64,000 nucleotides of DNA from Bacillota bacterium (GCA_023425025.1 JAFADG010000024.1:1-64000), one strand, 5' to 3'; shown: positions 17,847 through 27,073, counted from the first letter of the stretch. A program made the numbers and translations. Notes: generated by a model not told the origin, from the letters alone.

Positions 17847-19658
17847 TTATTTCCTGCCGTACAGCGGCCCCAGCTTTTCGCACGCCCGAAAGTCCGCCCC
17901 CTCCAAATCCCTTGTCCCGAAGGCGTCCCACATGCTGGGCCGGTACACCTGGTCCTCCCCGACATTGTGCATGCATACGGGAATGCGCAGCATGGCGCAC
18001 AGCGTGATCAGATCGGCGCCGATATGGCCATAGCTGAACGCCCCGTGGTTGGCGCCCCAGCGGCGCATGACCTCATATACGCTGGTAAAGGCGCCCTCGC
18101 CGGTGAGCCTTGGCACAAACCATGTGGTGGGCCAGGTGGGGTCGGTCCGCCTATTCAGCTTTTCAAACACGTCCTCCGGCACGGATACGGTCCAGCCTTC
18201 GGCAATCTGCATCACCGGCCCCAGGCCGTCAATCAGGTTCAGGCGGCACATGGTAATGGGCATGCCGCCCTCGCTCAAAAGCTGGGAGGAATACCCGCCG
18301 CCCCGAAAGTAGAACAGATCGCCGTAGCAGAACTGCGTGGCATCCACACAGGCTTTGGCTTCCTTCGCCGTAATGTCCAGCCAGGGCTTGATGGCCGGAT
18401 GCCCGTCCTTTTGGCATTTGCCGCTGGCTTCCAAAGTAACGGAGCCGGAATTGATCAGATGGATGAAGCCATCCTTGCTGAGTCCGTCGGGCTTCCAGCC
18501 GGTCACCCGCTCGATGGCCGCCGGGCTCCAGTAGGTGCGCACATCCGCAAAGCCCTGGGCCGTGCCTGTTAAAAGCTTGCCAAAGAGCATGGAAATGGCG
18601 TTGAGGTGGTCATTTTCCGTGGCTACGATCATGGGCTCCCTGATGCCGTTCCAATCGAAGGAGGAGTTCAAAACCGCCTCCATGAAATCGCCGTTGGGAA
18701 AGTGGTCCGTCCACTGCCGCTGGCCCTGGAAGCCGCCGGCGATGGCGTTGTGGCCGCAAGACTCCTCAATATAGCCGAGCTCGGCCAACCGCTTGTTGCC
18801 CTGCATCAGGTCCCTTGCGATCATGGTCATCAGGATGCACTTATAAAGCACATCCGCCTTCTTCTCCTCACTATGGCGCACGGAATCCGGGTTTTTGTCA
18901 TAGCCGATATGGATATATTGCCTGCCCCACTTTTTCGCCAGCTCGAATTCCTCGTGATCGTAAATGCCCTCTTCCCAGCGGCGGACGAACTCGGACATGT
19001 CGACAGATTCCATGCGCATGCCCAGGTATTTTTCCAAAAACGCCGCGCTGACGATGGAGCCGGCGATGCCCATGGACATGCCGCCCATGCCCAGGTAGCT
19101 CTTGCCCCGCATGGCGGCCACCGCAAGGCCCGCCCTTGTAAACCTGAGCAGCTTTTCCTCCACATCACGGGGGATGGAGGTATCCTGCGCGTCCTGCACG
19201 TCCTGGCCGTAGATGCCAAAGGCAGGCAGGCCCTTTTGGTTGTGGCCGGCCAAGGCGGAGGCCAGGTACACCGCGCCTGGCCGCTCCGTGCAGTTGAAGC
19301 CGTAAATGGCCTTGGGCAGCAGAGGATCCATATCAATGGTCTCCGCGCCGTAGCACCAGCAGGGGGTCACGCTGATTACAAGACCAACGCCGGCCTTTTG
19401 AAACTTTTCGGCGCAGTCGGCCGCTTCGGCCACGCCGCCGATGGTGGTATCGGCGATCACGCATTCCACCTGCAGGCCGCAGGTGTGCGTAAGCTTCGCT
19501 TCAATAAGACTGGCCACGCTTTTTGCAATGCCCATCGTCTGGCCTTCCAGGCTTTCCCGAATGCCGTTGCGCCGGCCGTCGATGATGGGGCGGATGCCCA
19601 CCTTGGGCAGCCCGCCGTGAAGCGCGTTATGGGGTTTTACATGAACAAAATCCGGCAT
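17847..19658 (-). CDS. fucI: L-fucose/D-arabinose isomerase family (FucI)
   Basis: FucI is a manganese-dependent ketol isomerase that converts L-fucose to L-fuculose and, as a known second activity, D-arabinose to D-ribulose. The 603-residue length fits the family (about 590). Diagnostic blocks include PKVGIRPIIDGRRNGIRESL, SVTPCWCYGAETIDM and YGFNCTERPGAVYLASALAGH. The ATG at 19658 follows AAAGGAGGAAC. It lies 24 bases after a GH116 gene and shares its promoter and LacI-type operator. No fuculose kinase, fuculose-phosphate aldolase or fucosidase is present in the window, while GH183 and GH172 genes are. I therefore infer D-arabinose as the physiological substrate. Sequence alone does not exclude L-fucose. 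Confidence 0.88.
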   Translation of the reverse strand: MPDFVHVKPHNALHGGLPKVGIRPIIDGRRNGIRESLEGQTMGIAKSVASLIEAKLTHTCGLQVECVIADTTIGGVAEAADCAEKFQKAGVGLVISVTPCWCYGAETIDMDPLLPKAIYGFNCTERPGAVYLASALAGHNQKGLPAFGIYGQDVQDAQDTSIPRDVEEKLLRFTRAGLAVAAMRGKSYLGMGGMSMGIAGSIVSAAFLEKYLGMRMESVDMSEFVRRWEEGIYDHEEFELAKKWGRQYIHIGYDKNPDSVRHSEEKKADVLYKCILMTMIARDLMQGNKRLAELGYIEESCGHNAIAGGFQGQRQWTDHFPNGDFMEAVLNSSFDWNGIREPMIVATENDHLNAISMLFGKLLTGTAQGFADVRTYWSPAAIERVTGWKPDGLSKDGFIHLINSGSVTLEASGKCQKDGHPAIKPWLDITAKEAKACVDATQFCYGDLFYFRGGGYSSQLLSEGGMPITMCRLNLIDGLGPVMQIAEGWTVSVPEDVFEKLNRRTDPTWPTTWFVPRLTGEGAFTSVYEVMRRWGANHGAFSYGHIGADLITLCAMLRIPVCMHNVGEDQVYRPSMWDAFGTRDLEGADFRACEKLGPLYGRK

Positions 19659-19682
19659 AACTGTTCCTCCTTTTAAACGTTG

Positions 19683-22028
19683 TCATTGCAGTATTTGTAT
19701 GGCTTGCTCCTTTGTCCCGTCCTTCTTTACCGTTTGGTGAAGGATGCCGAAGTGTCGCCCGTCGCAATAGAAGCAATGGAAATCCTCAGCCTGATAGCGG
19801 GGCTCAAACGTGACATCGCCCTGCGGCGTAACCTGAAATCCGCTGATGGCCGCCAGCACGCCGTAGCTGGCCAGGCTGCGCCCGTAGTGGTAGCCGCACT
19901 CGATCTCGCTGAAGGGGTTGCGGCGGATGCCGTCGTAGCGTTTGCGCACGGCGGCCACAATGGACAGCCCTTCCTCCACCAAACCTTCATATATTAAAAG
20001 CGTCGCAACCTGATACTCGATCCCCGTCCATACCTCGTCGGAATAGACGAAGGGAAAGCGGGGCTTTACGCCATTGGGCCAGGTGCACAGCACCAGCCCC
20101 GGTTCATCGTCATGGACGTACAGCCGCTGCAGGCAGTCGGGGCGCTTGTCACCTGCCAGGAAGTTGTTGCGGTAGATGGCGCCGGCCGCTTCTTTGAGAT
20201 GCTCCCTGGGCAGCAGGGGGCCAAGGCCGCACAAATAAGCCAGCGTCTGGCCAAAAAGCTGATCCGACAGGCAGCCCGACCCAAACTGGTAAGGCAGCAC
20301 ATCCACATTGTCGATGGCCTGCACATAAAAGCCATTCCGGAAGCACACCGCATCCAGCGCCTTGGAAGACGCGTCAAACTTTTCGGCCAGCCTTTTTTGG
20401 TGAGCTTCATCCCCCACCGCTTCCGCCATTTTGCCGGCAGCCCGCAGCGCCGCCAGGTACATTACCCCGGACAGAGGATTGACGCCTGTGAATTCAATGT
20501 CATAGGTATTGTGCTGCAGCCCCTCCAGCAGGCCGTCCCCATCCGGGTCCCAGGTTTTTTCGGCATAATCGATGCACTTTAAAATAGAAGGATAGATACT
20601 TTTCAGGTACGCCAGGTCGCCGGACAGCAGATATTCCCGCCAGGCGCGGACAATGGTGCCCAGCTGCCCGTCGGCCGCCGCGTGCATTTGAAAAGGCGGA
20701 AGGCCAAAACGCTTCTGGGCGCGGAAGTTCATCTTCCCGTCCGCCTCCACCTCCATCAGGAATTCATTCAGCCTGGCCGAGCGCTCCAGGGCCGGGAACA
20801 GATAGGCCGCGCTTTGGGCGTAGTTCCAGACATGGGTGCAGGTGCCGTGGCAGCTTCCCTCCTGCTCGTGGCAGCCTTCCCAGCACAAAAGCGTGCCGGT
20901 ATCATCCCGAAAGCAGGTATTGCTGGTCAGCACCGCCAAATTGCCGGCCACCGCGTCAATGACAGAAGGCGGCAAGGTGCTGCCGTACAGCGCGCCGGAA
21001 AACAGCCGGCTTTCCGACTCCAGCCTTACGATGTTTTCCAGCAGATATTTTCCGGCCTCCCAGGCGCTTTCAAACCTTGTGGCATAGTGGTTTTTCATTG
21101 TTCCGCCGGGGGCTTCCTGGGGGAACCAGCCCCGCAGCCGGTTGGGCACGTACCAGGAAAGCACAAAGAGAAATTCCTTGGTGGCTCCCGGCTGTATCCA
21201 TTTTTCCATCCCCGCCGATCCGACAGGATACCCCTGGGGGCCAATGGCGCCCCGTTTTTCATCCTCTTCCTGCACAGGCTCCAGCCGGCCGGCCGTGAAG
21301 CCGTTCCAGAAATCCGTAATGCTGTCCCACCAGCCGCCCCGGTACCAGGTGGGCTTGAGCGGCGCCTGGCCGGAAGGCACAAGGATGGCGTTGTTGGCAT
21401 AGTCAAGAGCATCATCGGGGGCGGCGGTACCGTCCATGAAGACCCCGGACAGACGCTCGTTCCATATCCCCTCATTCCGGCAGTCCTGGCTGGGCAGGTA
21501 GTTTTCGAAGCAGTCATAGCCATGGAAATTGTGGATGTTGGGCATGGAGGCCGCAATCAGCACCCTGACCGGAACAGCCGCCGTATTTTTCACGCGGTAA
21601 CGGAAGGCGGCCGCGGGGATGCCCGAATCATCCTCCTTTAAGGGGATGAAGGGAACAAAGGCCTCCAAGGAAACATCCAGCGGTAGGGAGTCATCCTGAA
21701 AACCGATGCGGGCAAAAGGAAACTGCACCTCCATTTCCGAAGCGTGAAACCGTGGCAGCCCCATCACCCGCTGGGGATGATAGCCGCGGGCCAAATCAAA
21801 ATCCGGCGCCTGCTTCGCCTCCAGCACACGGGTGTCCGTCCTGTTCCCCCAGGCCGCGTGCAGCGCGAAAAAGGAATAGGGCAGCTTGTTGCCCTTTGCC
21901 GGGCGGTTGAAAATTTCAAACTCCGTCAGCGCGCCGCTGGCGTGCAGCGTGATGCTGCCCGTTCCCAGGCCTCCCAGGGGAAAGGCGGCCTTTTGCGACA
22001 GGTTCGAAAACCGTGGAAAACGCGCCAT
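19683..22028 (-). CDS. GH116 glycoside hydrolase, candidate exo-beta-D-arabinofuranosidase
   Basis: This 781-residue cytoplasmic protein (no signal peptide) is of the GH116 family, which holds beta-glucosidases, beta-xylosidases, glucosylceramidases and an exo-beta-D-arabinofuranosidase. It has the N-terminal beta-sandwich (FPLGGLGTGSITLHASG) and C-terminal (alpha/alpha)6 barrel. By comparison with family patterns the nucleophile is probably E384 (in LLCWEGC) and the acid/base D510 (in HNTYDIEF). Their 126-residue spacing resembles that of archaeal GH116. The second ATG at 22028 is chosen because TGAGGG is 6 bases upstream. It is transcribed together with fucI, divergently from a lacI-type gene. 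The specificity is inferred from the context. Confidence 0.85.
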   Translation of the reverse strand: MARFPRFSNLSQKAAFPLGGLGTGSITLHASGALTEFEIFNRPAKGNKLPYSFFALHAAWGNRTDTRVLEAKQAPDFDLARGYHPQRVMGLPRFHASEMEVQFPFARIGFQDDSLPLDVSLEAFVPFIPLKEDDSGIPAAAFRYRVKNTAAVPVRVLIAASMPNIHNFHGYDCFENYLPSQDCRNEGIWNERLSGVFMDGTAAPDDALDYANNAILVPSGQAPLKPTWYRGGWWDSITDFWNGFTAGRLEPVQEEDEKRGAIGPQGYPVGSAGMEKWIQPGATKEFLFVLSWYVPNRLRGWFPQEAPGGTMKNHYATRFESAWEAGKYLLENIVRLESESRLFSGALYGSTLPPSVIDAVAGNLAVLTSNTCFRDDTGTLLCWEGCHEQEGSCHGTCTHVWNYAQSAAYLFPALERSARLNEFLMEVEADGKMNFRAQKRFGLPPFQMHAAADGQLGTIVRAWREYLLSGDLAYLKSIYPSILKCIDYAEKTWDPDGDGLLEGLQHNTYDIEFTGVNPLSGVMYLAALRAAGKMAEAVGDEAHQKRLAEKFDASSKALDAVCFRNGFYVQAIDNVDVLPYQFGSGCLSDQLFGQTLAYLCGLGPLLPREHLKEAAGAIYRNNFLAGDKRPDCLQRLYVHDDEPGLVLCTWPNGVKPRFPFVYSDEVWTGIEYQVATLLIYEGLVEEGLSIVAAVRKRYDGIRRNPFSEIECGYHYGRSLASYGVLAAISGFQVTPQGDVTFEPRYQAEDFHCFYCDGRHFGILHQTVKKDGTKEQAIQILQ

Positions 22029-22053
22029 GAGCATCCCTCATTTCAAGTCATTT

Positions 22054-22069
22054 ATGGCATCGATGCCAT
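22054..22069. promoter_or_regulatory. LacI-type operator 1 (ATGGCATCGATGCCAT)
   Basis: A perfect 16-base palindrome lies in the 5' leader of the GH116-fucI operon, about 75 bases after its predicted start. The central CG with symmetric half sites is typical of LacI-family operators. Related sites occur at 22283, 23400 and 23508. Confidence 0.75.
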
Positions 22070-22146
22070 TTTTCATATGCGACGGCTTATTCCTTTCCAC
22101 TGCCGGCAAAGCGTATTTCCCTTCCGATGCATTGCTGCTGCTTCAA

Positions 22147-22175
22147 ATCATAAAGCACAGCCACAAAATTGTCAA
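22147..22175 (-). promoter_or_regulatory. Promoter of the GH116-fucI operon
   Basis: On the minus strand TTGACA (22170-22175) and TATGAT (22147-22152) are 17 bases apart, close to the sigma-A consensus. It is back to back with the lacI promoter at 22186-22214. Confidence 0.8.
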
Positions 22176-22185
22176 TAGATTATCG

Positions 22186-22214
22186 TTGCATTTTTACTAT
22201 ATACGTGCTACAAT
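22186..22214 (+). promoter_or_regulatory. Promoter of the lacI-type regulator
   Basis: TTGCAT (22186-22191) and TACAAT (22209-22214) are separated by 17 bases. The predicted leader to the GTG start is about 105 bases and contains operator 2. Confidence 0.75.
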
Positions 22215-22282
22215 GTGCGGGAAAGTGACGCCGTATCGTTTCAAGCATATATTCCGGCCGGACTGTCCCATGCGCAACATTA

Positions 22283-22296
22283 TGGCTTCGATGCCA
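22283..22296. promoter_or_regulatory. LacI-type operator 2 (TGGCTTCGATGCCA)
   Basis: This near-perfect palindrome differs from operator 1 at one base of the 14-base core. It lies between the lacI promoter and the lacI coding start, which suggests autoregulation by blocking elongation. Confidence 0.7.
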
Positions 22297-22325
22297 CATA
22301 AGCGTTTTTGAAAGAAGGTGCCCCC

Positions 22326-23333
22326 GTGGCAAGCATTTATGAGATCGCCCAAGAGGTGGGCGTTTCCCCTTCCACCGTGGCCCGGGCCCTTCGCGGCACC
22401 GGCTATTGCAGCAAAGAAAATTATGACAAGATCATGGAGGCTGCCAAAAAGCTCAACTATGTGCCCTCCCACGCGGCCAGGTCACTAAAAAGCAAACGTA
22501 CCAACAAAATCCTCTTTTGCATTCCCGACATTTACAATCCTTTCTACTTTGGCATGATCAAGGGGGCCAGCGACGTTTTTGACCAGCACGGCTATTACTG
22601 CATCCTTTGCCATACCAGGGGCGACGCGGAAATGGAAAAGAAAATGCTGCGCAACCTGCAGGAAGGCTACGGAGACGGCATGATTTTCGTGTCCTTTGAC
22701 TTCAACAAGGAAAACATCAGCGAGGTCAACGCCTGCGGCCTGCCGGTGGTGCTAACCAACAACTACCAGTCCCTGCGGGGCGAGGACCACTTTGATTGCG
22801 TGTACATCGACACCTTTGAAGGCGTATACATGGCCTGCAAGCATTTTATTGACAGCGGCTTTCGCAAAATCGGCTACATCGGCGGCGACACCTCCGTACA
22901 AACCGGCCGCGAACGCTTTGAAGGCTTTATGAAGGCCATGAACGAGGGCAACGTGCCCATCAACCAAAAGCTTTTGAAGGAAGGGGATTTCTCCCGCGAG
23001 AGCGGCGAAAGGTCCATGGAGGAGCTGATCGCGGCCGGCACCGTGCCCGAAGCGCTGGTGGTGGCCAACGATCTGATGGCCATCGGCGCCCTGAAAGCCT
23101 GCCGGCACAGGGGCCTGCGCATCCCCCAGGATGTGGCCATCATCGGCATGGACAACACGGACATGGCGGCCTGCACCTCGCCCGAGCTTTCCTCCATCAA
23201 CATGAAGGAAGAGGATATCGGGCGCTACGCGGCCACCCTTTTGATGGAGCGGATTCTTTTGGGCCGCCAGGATAAGCGGACGATCCGCCTGCAGCCGGAG
23301 CTTTGCTTGCGCTCTTCCAGCTATCGCCTGTAG
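22326..23333 (+). CDS. LacI-family transcriptional regulator
   Basis: This 335-residue sugar-responsive DNA-binding protein has an N-terminal helix-turn-helix (SIYEIAQEVGVSPSTVARAL), a hinge helix near 45-58 (VPSHAARSLKSK) and a periplasmic-binding-protein-like effector domain (ILFCIPDIYNPFYFGMIKG onwards). The conserved ALVVANDLMAIGALKA and PQDVAIIGMDNTDMA blocks are clear. The GTG at 22326 is preferred over an upstream TTG because AAGAAGGTG is 5 bases before it. It lies between the GH116-fucI operon and the sugar import/hydrolase operon, and LacI-like palindromes flank both. It is probably a repressor of both, induced by a D-arabinose-related sugar; the inducer is inferred. Confidence 0.93.
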   Translation: MASIYEIAQEVGVSPSTVARALRGTGYCSKENYDKIMEAAKKLNYVPSHAARSLKSKRTNKILFCIPDIYNPFYFGMIKGASDVFDQHGYYCILCHTRGDAEMEKKMLRNLQEGYGDGMIFVSFDFNKENISEVNACGLPVVLTNNYQSLRGEDHFDCVYIDTFEGVYMACKHFIDSGFRKIGYIGGDTSVQTGRERFEGFMKAMNEGNVPINQKLLKEGDFSRESGERSMEELIAAGTVPEALVVANDLMAIGALKACRHRGLRIPQDVAIIGMDNTDMAACTSPELSSINMKEEDIGRYAATLLMERILLGRQDKRTIRLQPELCLRSSSYRL

Positions 23334-23363
23334 CGAAAGCCGTAACTTTTTGTGAAAAATGTA

Positions 23364-23392
23364 TTGACACACTCTCCCTGTCCTGTTATGAT
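23364..23392 (+). promoter_or_regulatory. Promoter of the DUF6259/ABC/GH172/GH183 operon
   Basis: TTGACA (23364-23369), 17 bases, TATGAT (23387-23392): nearly consensus. The predicted start near 23399 coincides with a degenerate operator, and a perfect operator lies about 110 bases downstream. Confidence 0.82.
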
Positions 23393-23399
23393 TTTAGTA

Positions 23400-23413
23400 T
23401 GATACCGATGTTA
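23400..23413. promoter_or_regulatory. Degenerate LacI-type operator 3 (TGATACCGATGTTA)
   Basis: It matches 11 of 14 positions of TGACATCGATGTCA and lies exactly over the predicted transcription start of the large operon, where repressor binding would block initiation. Confidence 0.5.
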
Positions 23414-23507
23414 TATCGTAGGTTGGCCTAAAGAATTCTTTCCGGCAGGGAAAGAGAAATAGTTGGTTTTCCCCTGAATTTGACGACTGTGTGTTTTATT
23501 CGCTTTG

Positions 23508-23521
23508 TGACATCGATGTCA
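23508..23521. promoter_or_regulatory. LacI-type operator 4 (TGACATCGATGTCA)
   Basis: This perfect 14-base palindrome lies in the leader, 43 bases before the ATG of the DUF6259-like gene. With operators 1 and 2 it defines a common consensus TGRCATCGATGYCA. Confidence 0.78.
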
Positions 23522-23563
23522 TACAGCGCAAAGATGAAAGACGCCGCAAGGGAGGAACAGACC

Positions 23564-25762
23564 ATGATTCTTGAAAACGAACGCATCCGTTTGACGGTGG
23601 ATGACACGACGGGGTGCATCACCGGGTTCGAGGATAAAAAGCTGAACCACGCCTACGTGGGCAGCGTGCAGGATGCCCTGCCATTCCGCGTGGTGCGGGA
23701 CGCGGACGCGCAGGAAGTCTCCTATCATTTTACCGCGCTTAAGACGCCGGATGGCCTTCACCTTGTCTGGGCGATGAAAGACGCCACGCTGGAAGCACAG
23801 GTGAAACTGCTTCAAGACGGCGCAGCCTTCCGTGCTTCTCTGCAAAACAAGGCCGGCAGCTGTATCAAGGCCTTCGAGTACCCCATTTTCGCCGGGCTGT
23901 ACGACTTTGGCCCCCAAGGGTATCTGGCCCATTCCTACGCCACCGGCGTGCTGTTGCGGGACCCCCTTTCCTATCTGCCGGAAACAGGCGCGCTGCGCTA
24001 TACGCCCTATCCCGAATCCTTCTCCGGCGCGTCCATGCAGTTTTTTACCTACTACCAGGAGAACAAGGGCGGCTTGTACTTTGCCGCCCTGGATGGGGAA
24101 GGCCACCAAAAGTGGCTCAACGCCTACAAGGAAAATGACCATCTAACTGCCAGCCATATGGCCGGGTTTGAAAACGCCGTTCCCGGCAGCCGCATCGAAA
24201 TGACGTATGATTTCATCGTATGCGCAACCGACGGAAAGGGCTGGGAGGAAGCGGCGGAAATGTACAAGGCCTGGGCGCTGCATCAGCCCTGGTGCAAAAG
24301 GGGCTTGGCCAAGGACCGCAAGGACAAGGCGGACTGGCTGCATGAAGAGGTCGGCTATTGCACCTTCGGCGTCAACGCCGGGCACGACCGTACAAAATGG
24401 CTGCGCCGCTACCGGCAGGATATCGGCACGCCCGGCTTTCATGTGCTGGGGCCCGATTGGACGAACACGCCCCAAACCTTTGGCTGGGGCGTTCCGGGGG
24501 ATATGTGCGACTGGGTGCCCACGGCATTCAATCAGGAAAACCTTCAGGCCATCCGGGAAAACGGCGATTACTTTGCGCCCTTTGAGTTTGACTTCATGGT
24601 AGCCATGAACAAAAGCAATCCCGAAAAGCTGAAGCCGCACCTGCATGCGTTTCCCTCCCCCACCTTCAGCCATGACGGGTACACCTTCCATATGCTGTGC
24701 CCCTGCTCCCCCTTCACAAAGGACTTCCACAGGGAAAAGAACCTGACCATGCTCCGCGAGGCCCACGCGGACGCCATGTACTACGATATTTCCGCCAACA
24801 ACCTGATCAAGGTCTGCATGGCGGAAAATCACGGCCACGCCCCCGGCGGCGGCGGGGAGATCACGGACGGCTATGCCGGCATCTATGCCGATACCGCCGC
24901 GGCGCTGAAAAAGGAAGCCGGCAAGTATATTCCCCTGGGCACGGAAATGATGAACGAAACCTTCCTCTCCCATTTGGATTTTTACCAGGCCCGGGCCTGG
25001 GCGCAGCCCTGCTCCACCCTGGAAACCTATCCCTTCAGGGAGCAGATGCGAAACGGCCTGGCCCAAATGATCCCCCTATTTGACTATGTGTATCACGAAA
25101 TGGGCGTGGTGCGCATGGACGGATGGGGAAAATTGGTCGATGAAATCGGCAGCCTGTTTTATTACAATGTAGCCAAAGTGTATCTGTGGGGCGGCCTGTA
25201 TGAAATCAACCACGAGTACAGCCCCATGGAGGAATTGGACGGCCAGGAGAACAGCAGTGAGGAGCATTATTTCCGCTTTGACCCGCAGTATTGCGCCTAT
25301 GCCCCCCTACGCGCAGCCTATGTGAAGCAGTTTGCGGGCCTTCGGACAGGCGCGGGGATCCCCTATCTCGTATATGGCAGGATGAGCGTAAAGCCGGAGC
25401 TGGAGCTGCCGCAGATGGATGCCACCTGGTACCACTACAACCACGGCCAGACGGATACCTCCTACAAGGCCAGGGGCGTTTTGAAGGTAAATGCCGTGGT
25501 TGCCTCCGCCTTTGAGGATGCAAACGGCGGCTATGCCCTCTTCCTGGCCAACGCGGACGATACGCCCCATACCCTGTCCTTTACGCTGTCCCACCAAGCG
25601 CTCCGCCTTGCAAAAGGCAAATATACCGTGCGCCTTCTTTCTGGATTTGGCCAGGAAAAGGCGCCTGAAACGATGGATTTAGGCATGTTGTGCGACGGGG
25701 AAACGCTGCCGGTTACGCTGTCTCTTCATCCCCTAACACCGTACATGCTGGAGATCAAATAA
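23564..25762 (+). CDS. Putative TIM-barrel glycoside hydrolase, DUF6259-like
   Basis: This is a 732-residue protein without a signal peptide, so probably cytoplasmic. The N-terminal ~260 residues read as beta-sandwich (ENERIRLTVDDTTGCITGFED). The middle (about 270-600) reads as a TIM barrel with HVLGPDWTNTPQTFGWGVPG, a strand ending in MYYDISANN and another containing LGTEMMNETF. The last ~80 residues look like a beta-sandwich. Its build resembles clan-D-like glycosidases. D in MYYDIS and E in GTEMMNE are candidate catalytic acids by pattern only. I recognise it as DUF6259-like from memory, not by search. The ATG at 23564 follows GGGAGG. It is the first gene of the LacI-controlled sugar operon, so it probably cleaves a linkage in the same glycan. 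Confidence 0.7.
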   Translation: MILENERIRLTVDDTTGCITGFEDKKLNHAYVGSVQDALPFRVVRDADAQEVSYHFTALKTPDGLHLVWAMKDATLEAQVKLLQDGAAFRASLQNKAGSCIKAFEYPIFAGLYDFGPQGYLAHSYATGVLLRDPLSYLPETGALRYTPYPESFSGASMQFFTYYQENKGGLYFAALDGEGHQKWLNAYKENDHLTASHMAGFENAVPGSRIEMTYDFIVCATDGKGWEEAAEMYKAWALHQPWCKRGLAKDRKDKADWLHEEVGYCTFGVNAGHDRTKWLRRYRQDIGTPGFHVLGPDWTNTPQTFGWGVPGDMCDWVPTAFNQENLQAIRENGDYFAPFEFDFMVAMNKSNPEKLKPHLHAFPSPTFSHDGYTFHMLCPCSPFTKDFHREKNLTMLREAHADAMYYDISANNLIKVCMAENHGHAPGGGGEITDGYAGIYADTAAALKKEAGKYIPLGTEMMNETFLSHLDFYQARAWAQPCSTLETYPFREQMRNGLAQMIPLFDYVYHEMGVVRMDGWGKLVDEIGSLFYYNVAKVYLWGGLYEINHEYSPMEELDGQENSSEEHYFRFDPQYCAYAPLRAAYVKQFAGLRTGAGIPYLVYGRMSVKPELELPQMDATWYHYNHGQTDTSYKARGVLKVNAVVASAFEDANGGYALFLANADDTPHTLSFTLSHQALRLAKGKYTVRLLSGFGQEKAPETMDLGMLCDGETLPVTLSLHPLTPYMLEIK

Positions 25763-25780
25763 AAAAGGAGGATCATTGGT

Positions 25781-27073
25781 ATGAAACGTCTCTTCTCATG
25801 GACCCTTGTTTTCGTTCTGGCCCTTACCATGGTGTCGCTTCCCACAGCTCTTGCCACCACGGAAGGCAAAACGGAAGTGGTTCTGTGGAACCGCATTTTC
25901 GAGGATTGGAATCAGGCCTGGTGCAAGCAGATGGTGGAAGAATTCAACGCCGACCCGAACCAGAAGTACTTTATCACCCAGGAATTCGTGGATGGCGCCG
26001 CCTGGGATGAAAAGGTATCCGCCGCCCGTGCCGCCGGCACCATGCCGGACATGCTGCTGATGAATTACGGCGGCATCCCCTGGGGCGCCAGCCAGGGCCT
26101 GTATCTGCCGCTGGATGAGCTGATCCCTAAGGAAGCCTGGGACGACGTGTATCCCAACGTGCTGGACATGGTATCCCTGGGCGGTCAGAAGTACGCCTAT
26201 CCCCAGATGGTGGAACCCGCCGTCGTCATGTACTACCGCAAGGACCTGCTGGCAGCCGCCGGCTTTAATGAGCCCCCCAAGACCTGGGATGAGTTCCTGG
26301 CCGCCGCCAAAGCCATGACCACCGATGACGTGTATGGCGCTACCTTCAACTATGAGTGGTCCATGTGGGGCTGGGAATACACCGCCGCCGGCCACTGGCC
26401 CGTCTCCGACGACTGGTCCGCCGCCAACTGCCAGGATCAGGGCTACATTGACCTGTTGACCTTCATGAAGGATTTGTACGCCAATGAGGTCGTTCCCGCG
26501 CAGGCGCTGTATGGTTACAATGAATCTGTCAAGGCTCTTGGCGAAGGCTTGGTTGGCATGACCTTCTCCGGTTCCTGGGGTATCGCGGACCTTTTGAAGA
26601 ACTATCCCGACATGGTGGAAAACATTGGTGTTGCTCCCGCTCCCACCAAGGACGGCAGCCCCTTCCATTCCACCGTGGGCGGCTGGACCTATGTGGTTGA
26701 CGCCAAGGCCAAGCAACCCGAAGGCGCCGCCGCTTACATCACCTGGCTGCTGGGCTCCGACGCTGCCCGCGCCGCCTCCTTCTTTGAGGCCGCCAGCTTC
26801 TCGAAGTATTCCCCCCGCAAGTCTGTGGATGAATACCTGACCACCAGCACCGCCGCCAAGGACGATGTGTGGATGCAGGCCATCTCCACCCAAATTATCC
26901 CCAACGCGATCAGCGAGCCGCTGTATGCCTGGGATTTCAGCGCCAACCTGCTGACCGCCATGGGCGAAGTGATCGTCAACGGCGCGACGCCGGAGGATGC
27001 TTTGAAGACCGCCGCGGACGCCATCAACCTGTTCATCCAGAACAACGACTACGCCGCCAAGAAGCCGCAATAA
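25781..27073 (+). CDS. ABC sugar transporter, extracellular solute-binding protein
   Basis: This 430-residue family 1 solute-binding protein captures oligosaccharides outside the membrane for the two permeases downstream. A signal peptide is clear (RLFSWTLVFVLALTMVSLPTAL, ending near residue 25), followed by EVVLWNRIFEDWNQAW. The tryptophan- and tyrosine-rich binding regions (YEWSMWGWEYTAAGHW) are typical of carbohydrate binders. There is no lipobox cysteine, which is unusual for a single-membrane Firmicute. A strong AGGAGG precedes the ATG. A hairpin terminator directly downstream probably raises its level over the permeases. No ATPase gene is nearby, so a shared MsmX-type ATPase elsewhere is likely. 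Confidence 0.92.
   Translation: MKRLFSWTLVFVLALTMVSLPTALATTEGKTEVVLWNRIFEDWNQAWCKQMVEEFNADPNQKYFITQEFVDGAAWDEKVSAARAAGTMPDMLLMNYGGIPWGASQGLYLPLDELIPKEAWDDVYPNVLDMVSLGGQKYAYPQMVEPAVVMYYRKDLLAAAGFNEPPKTWDEFLAAAKAMTTDDVYGATFNYEWSMWGWEYTAAGHWPVSDDWSAANCQDQGYIDLLTFMKDLYANEVVPAQALYGYNESVKALGEGLVGMTFSGSWGIADLLKNYPDMVENIGVAPAPTKDGSPFHSTVGGWTYVVDAKAKQPEGAAAYITWLLGSDAARAASFFEAASFSKYSPRKSVDEYLTTSTAAKDDVWMQAISTQIIPNAISEPLYAWDFSANLLTAMGEVIVNGATPEDALKTAADAINLFIQNNDYAAKKPQ

Noticed and set aside
17847..19658. Classic L-fucose utilisation operon
   Set aside because: No fucosidase, fuculose kinase, fuculose-phosphate aldolase or fucose permease is near. GH116, GH172 and GH183 fit D-arabinose better.
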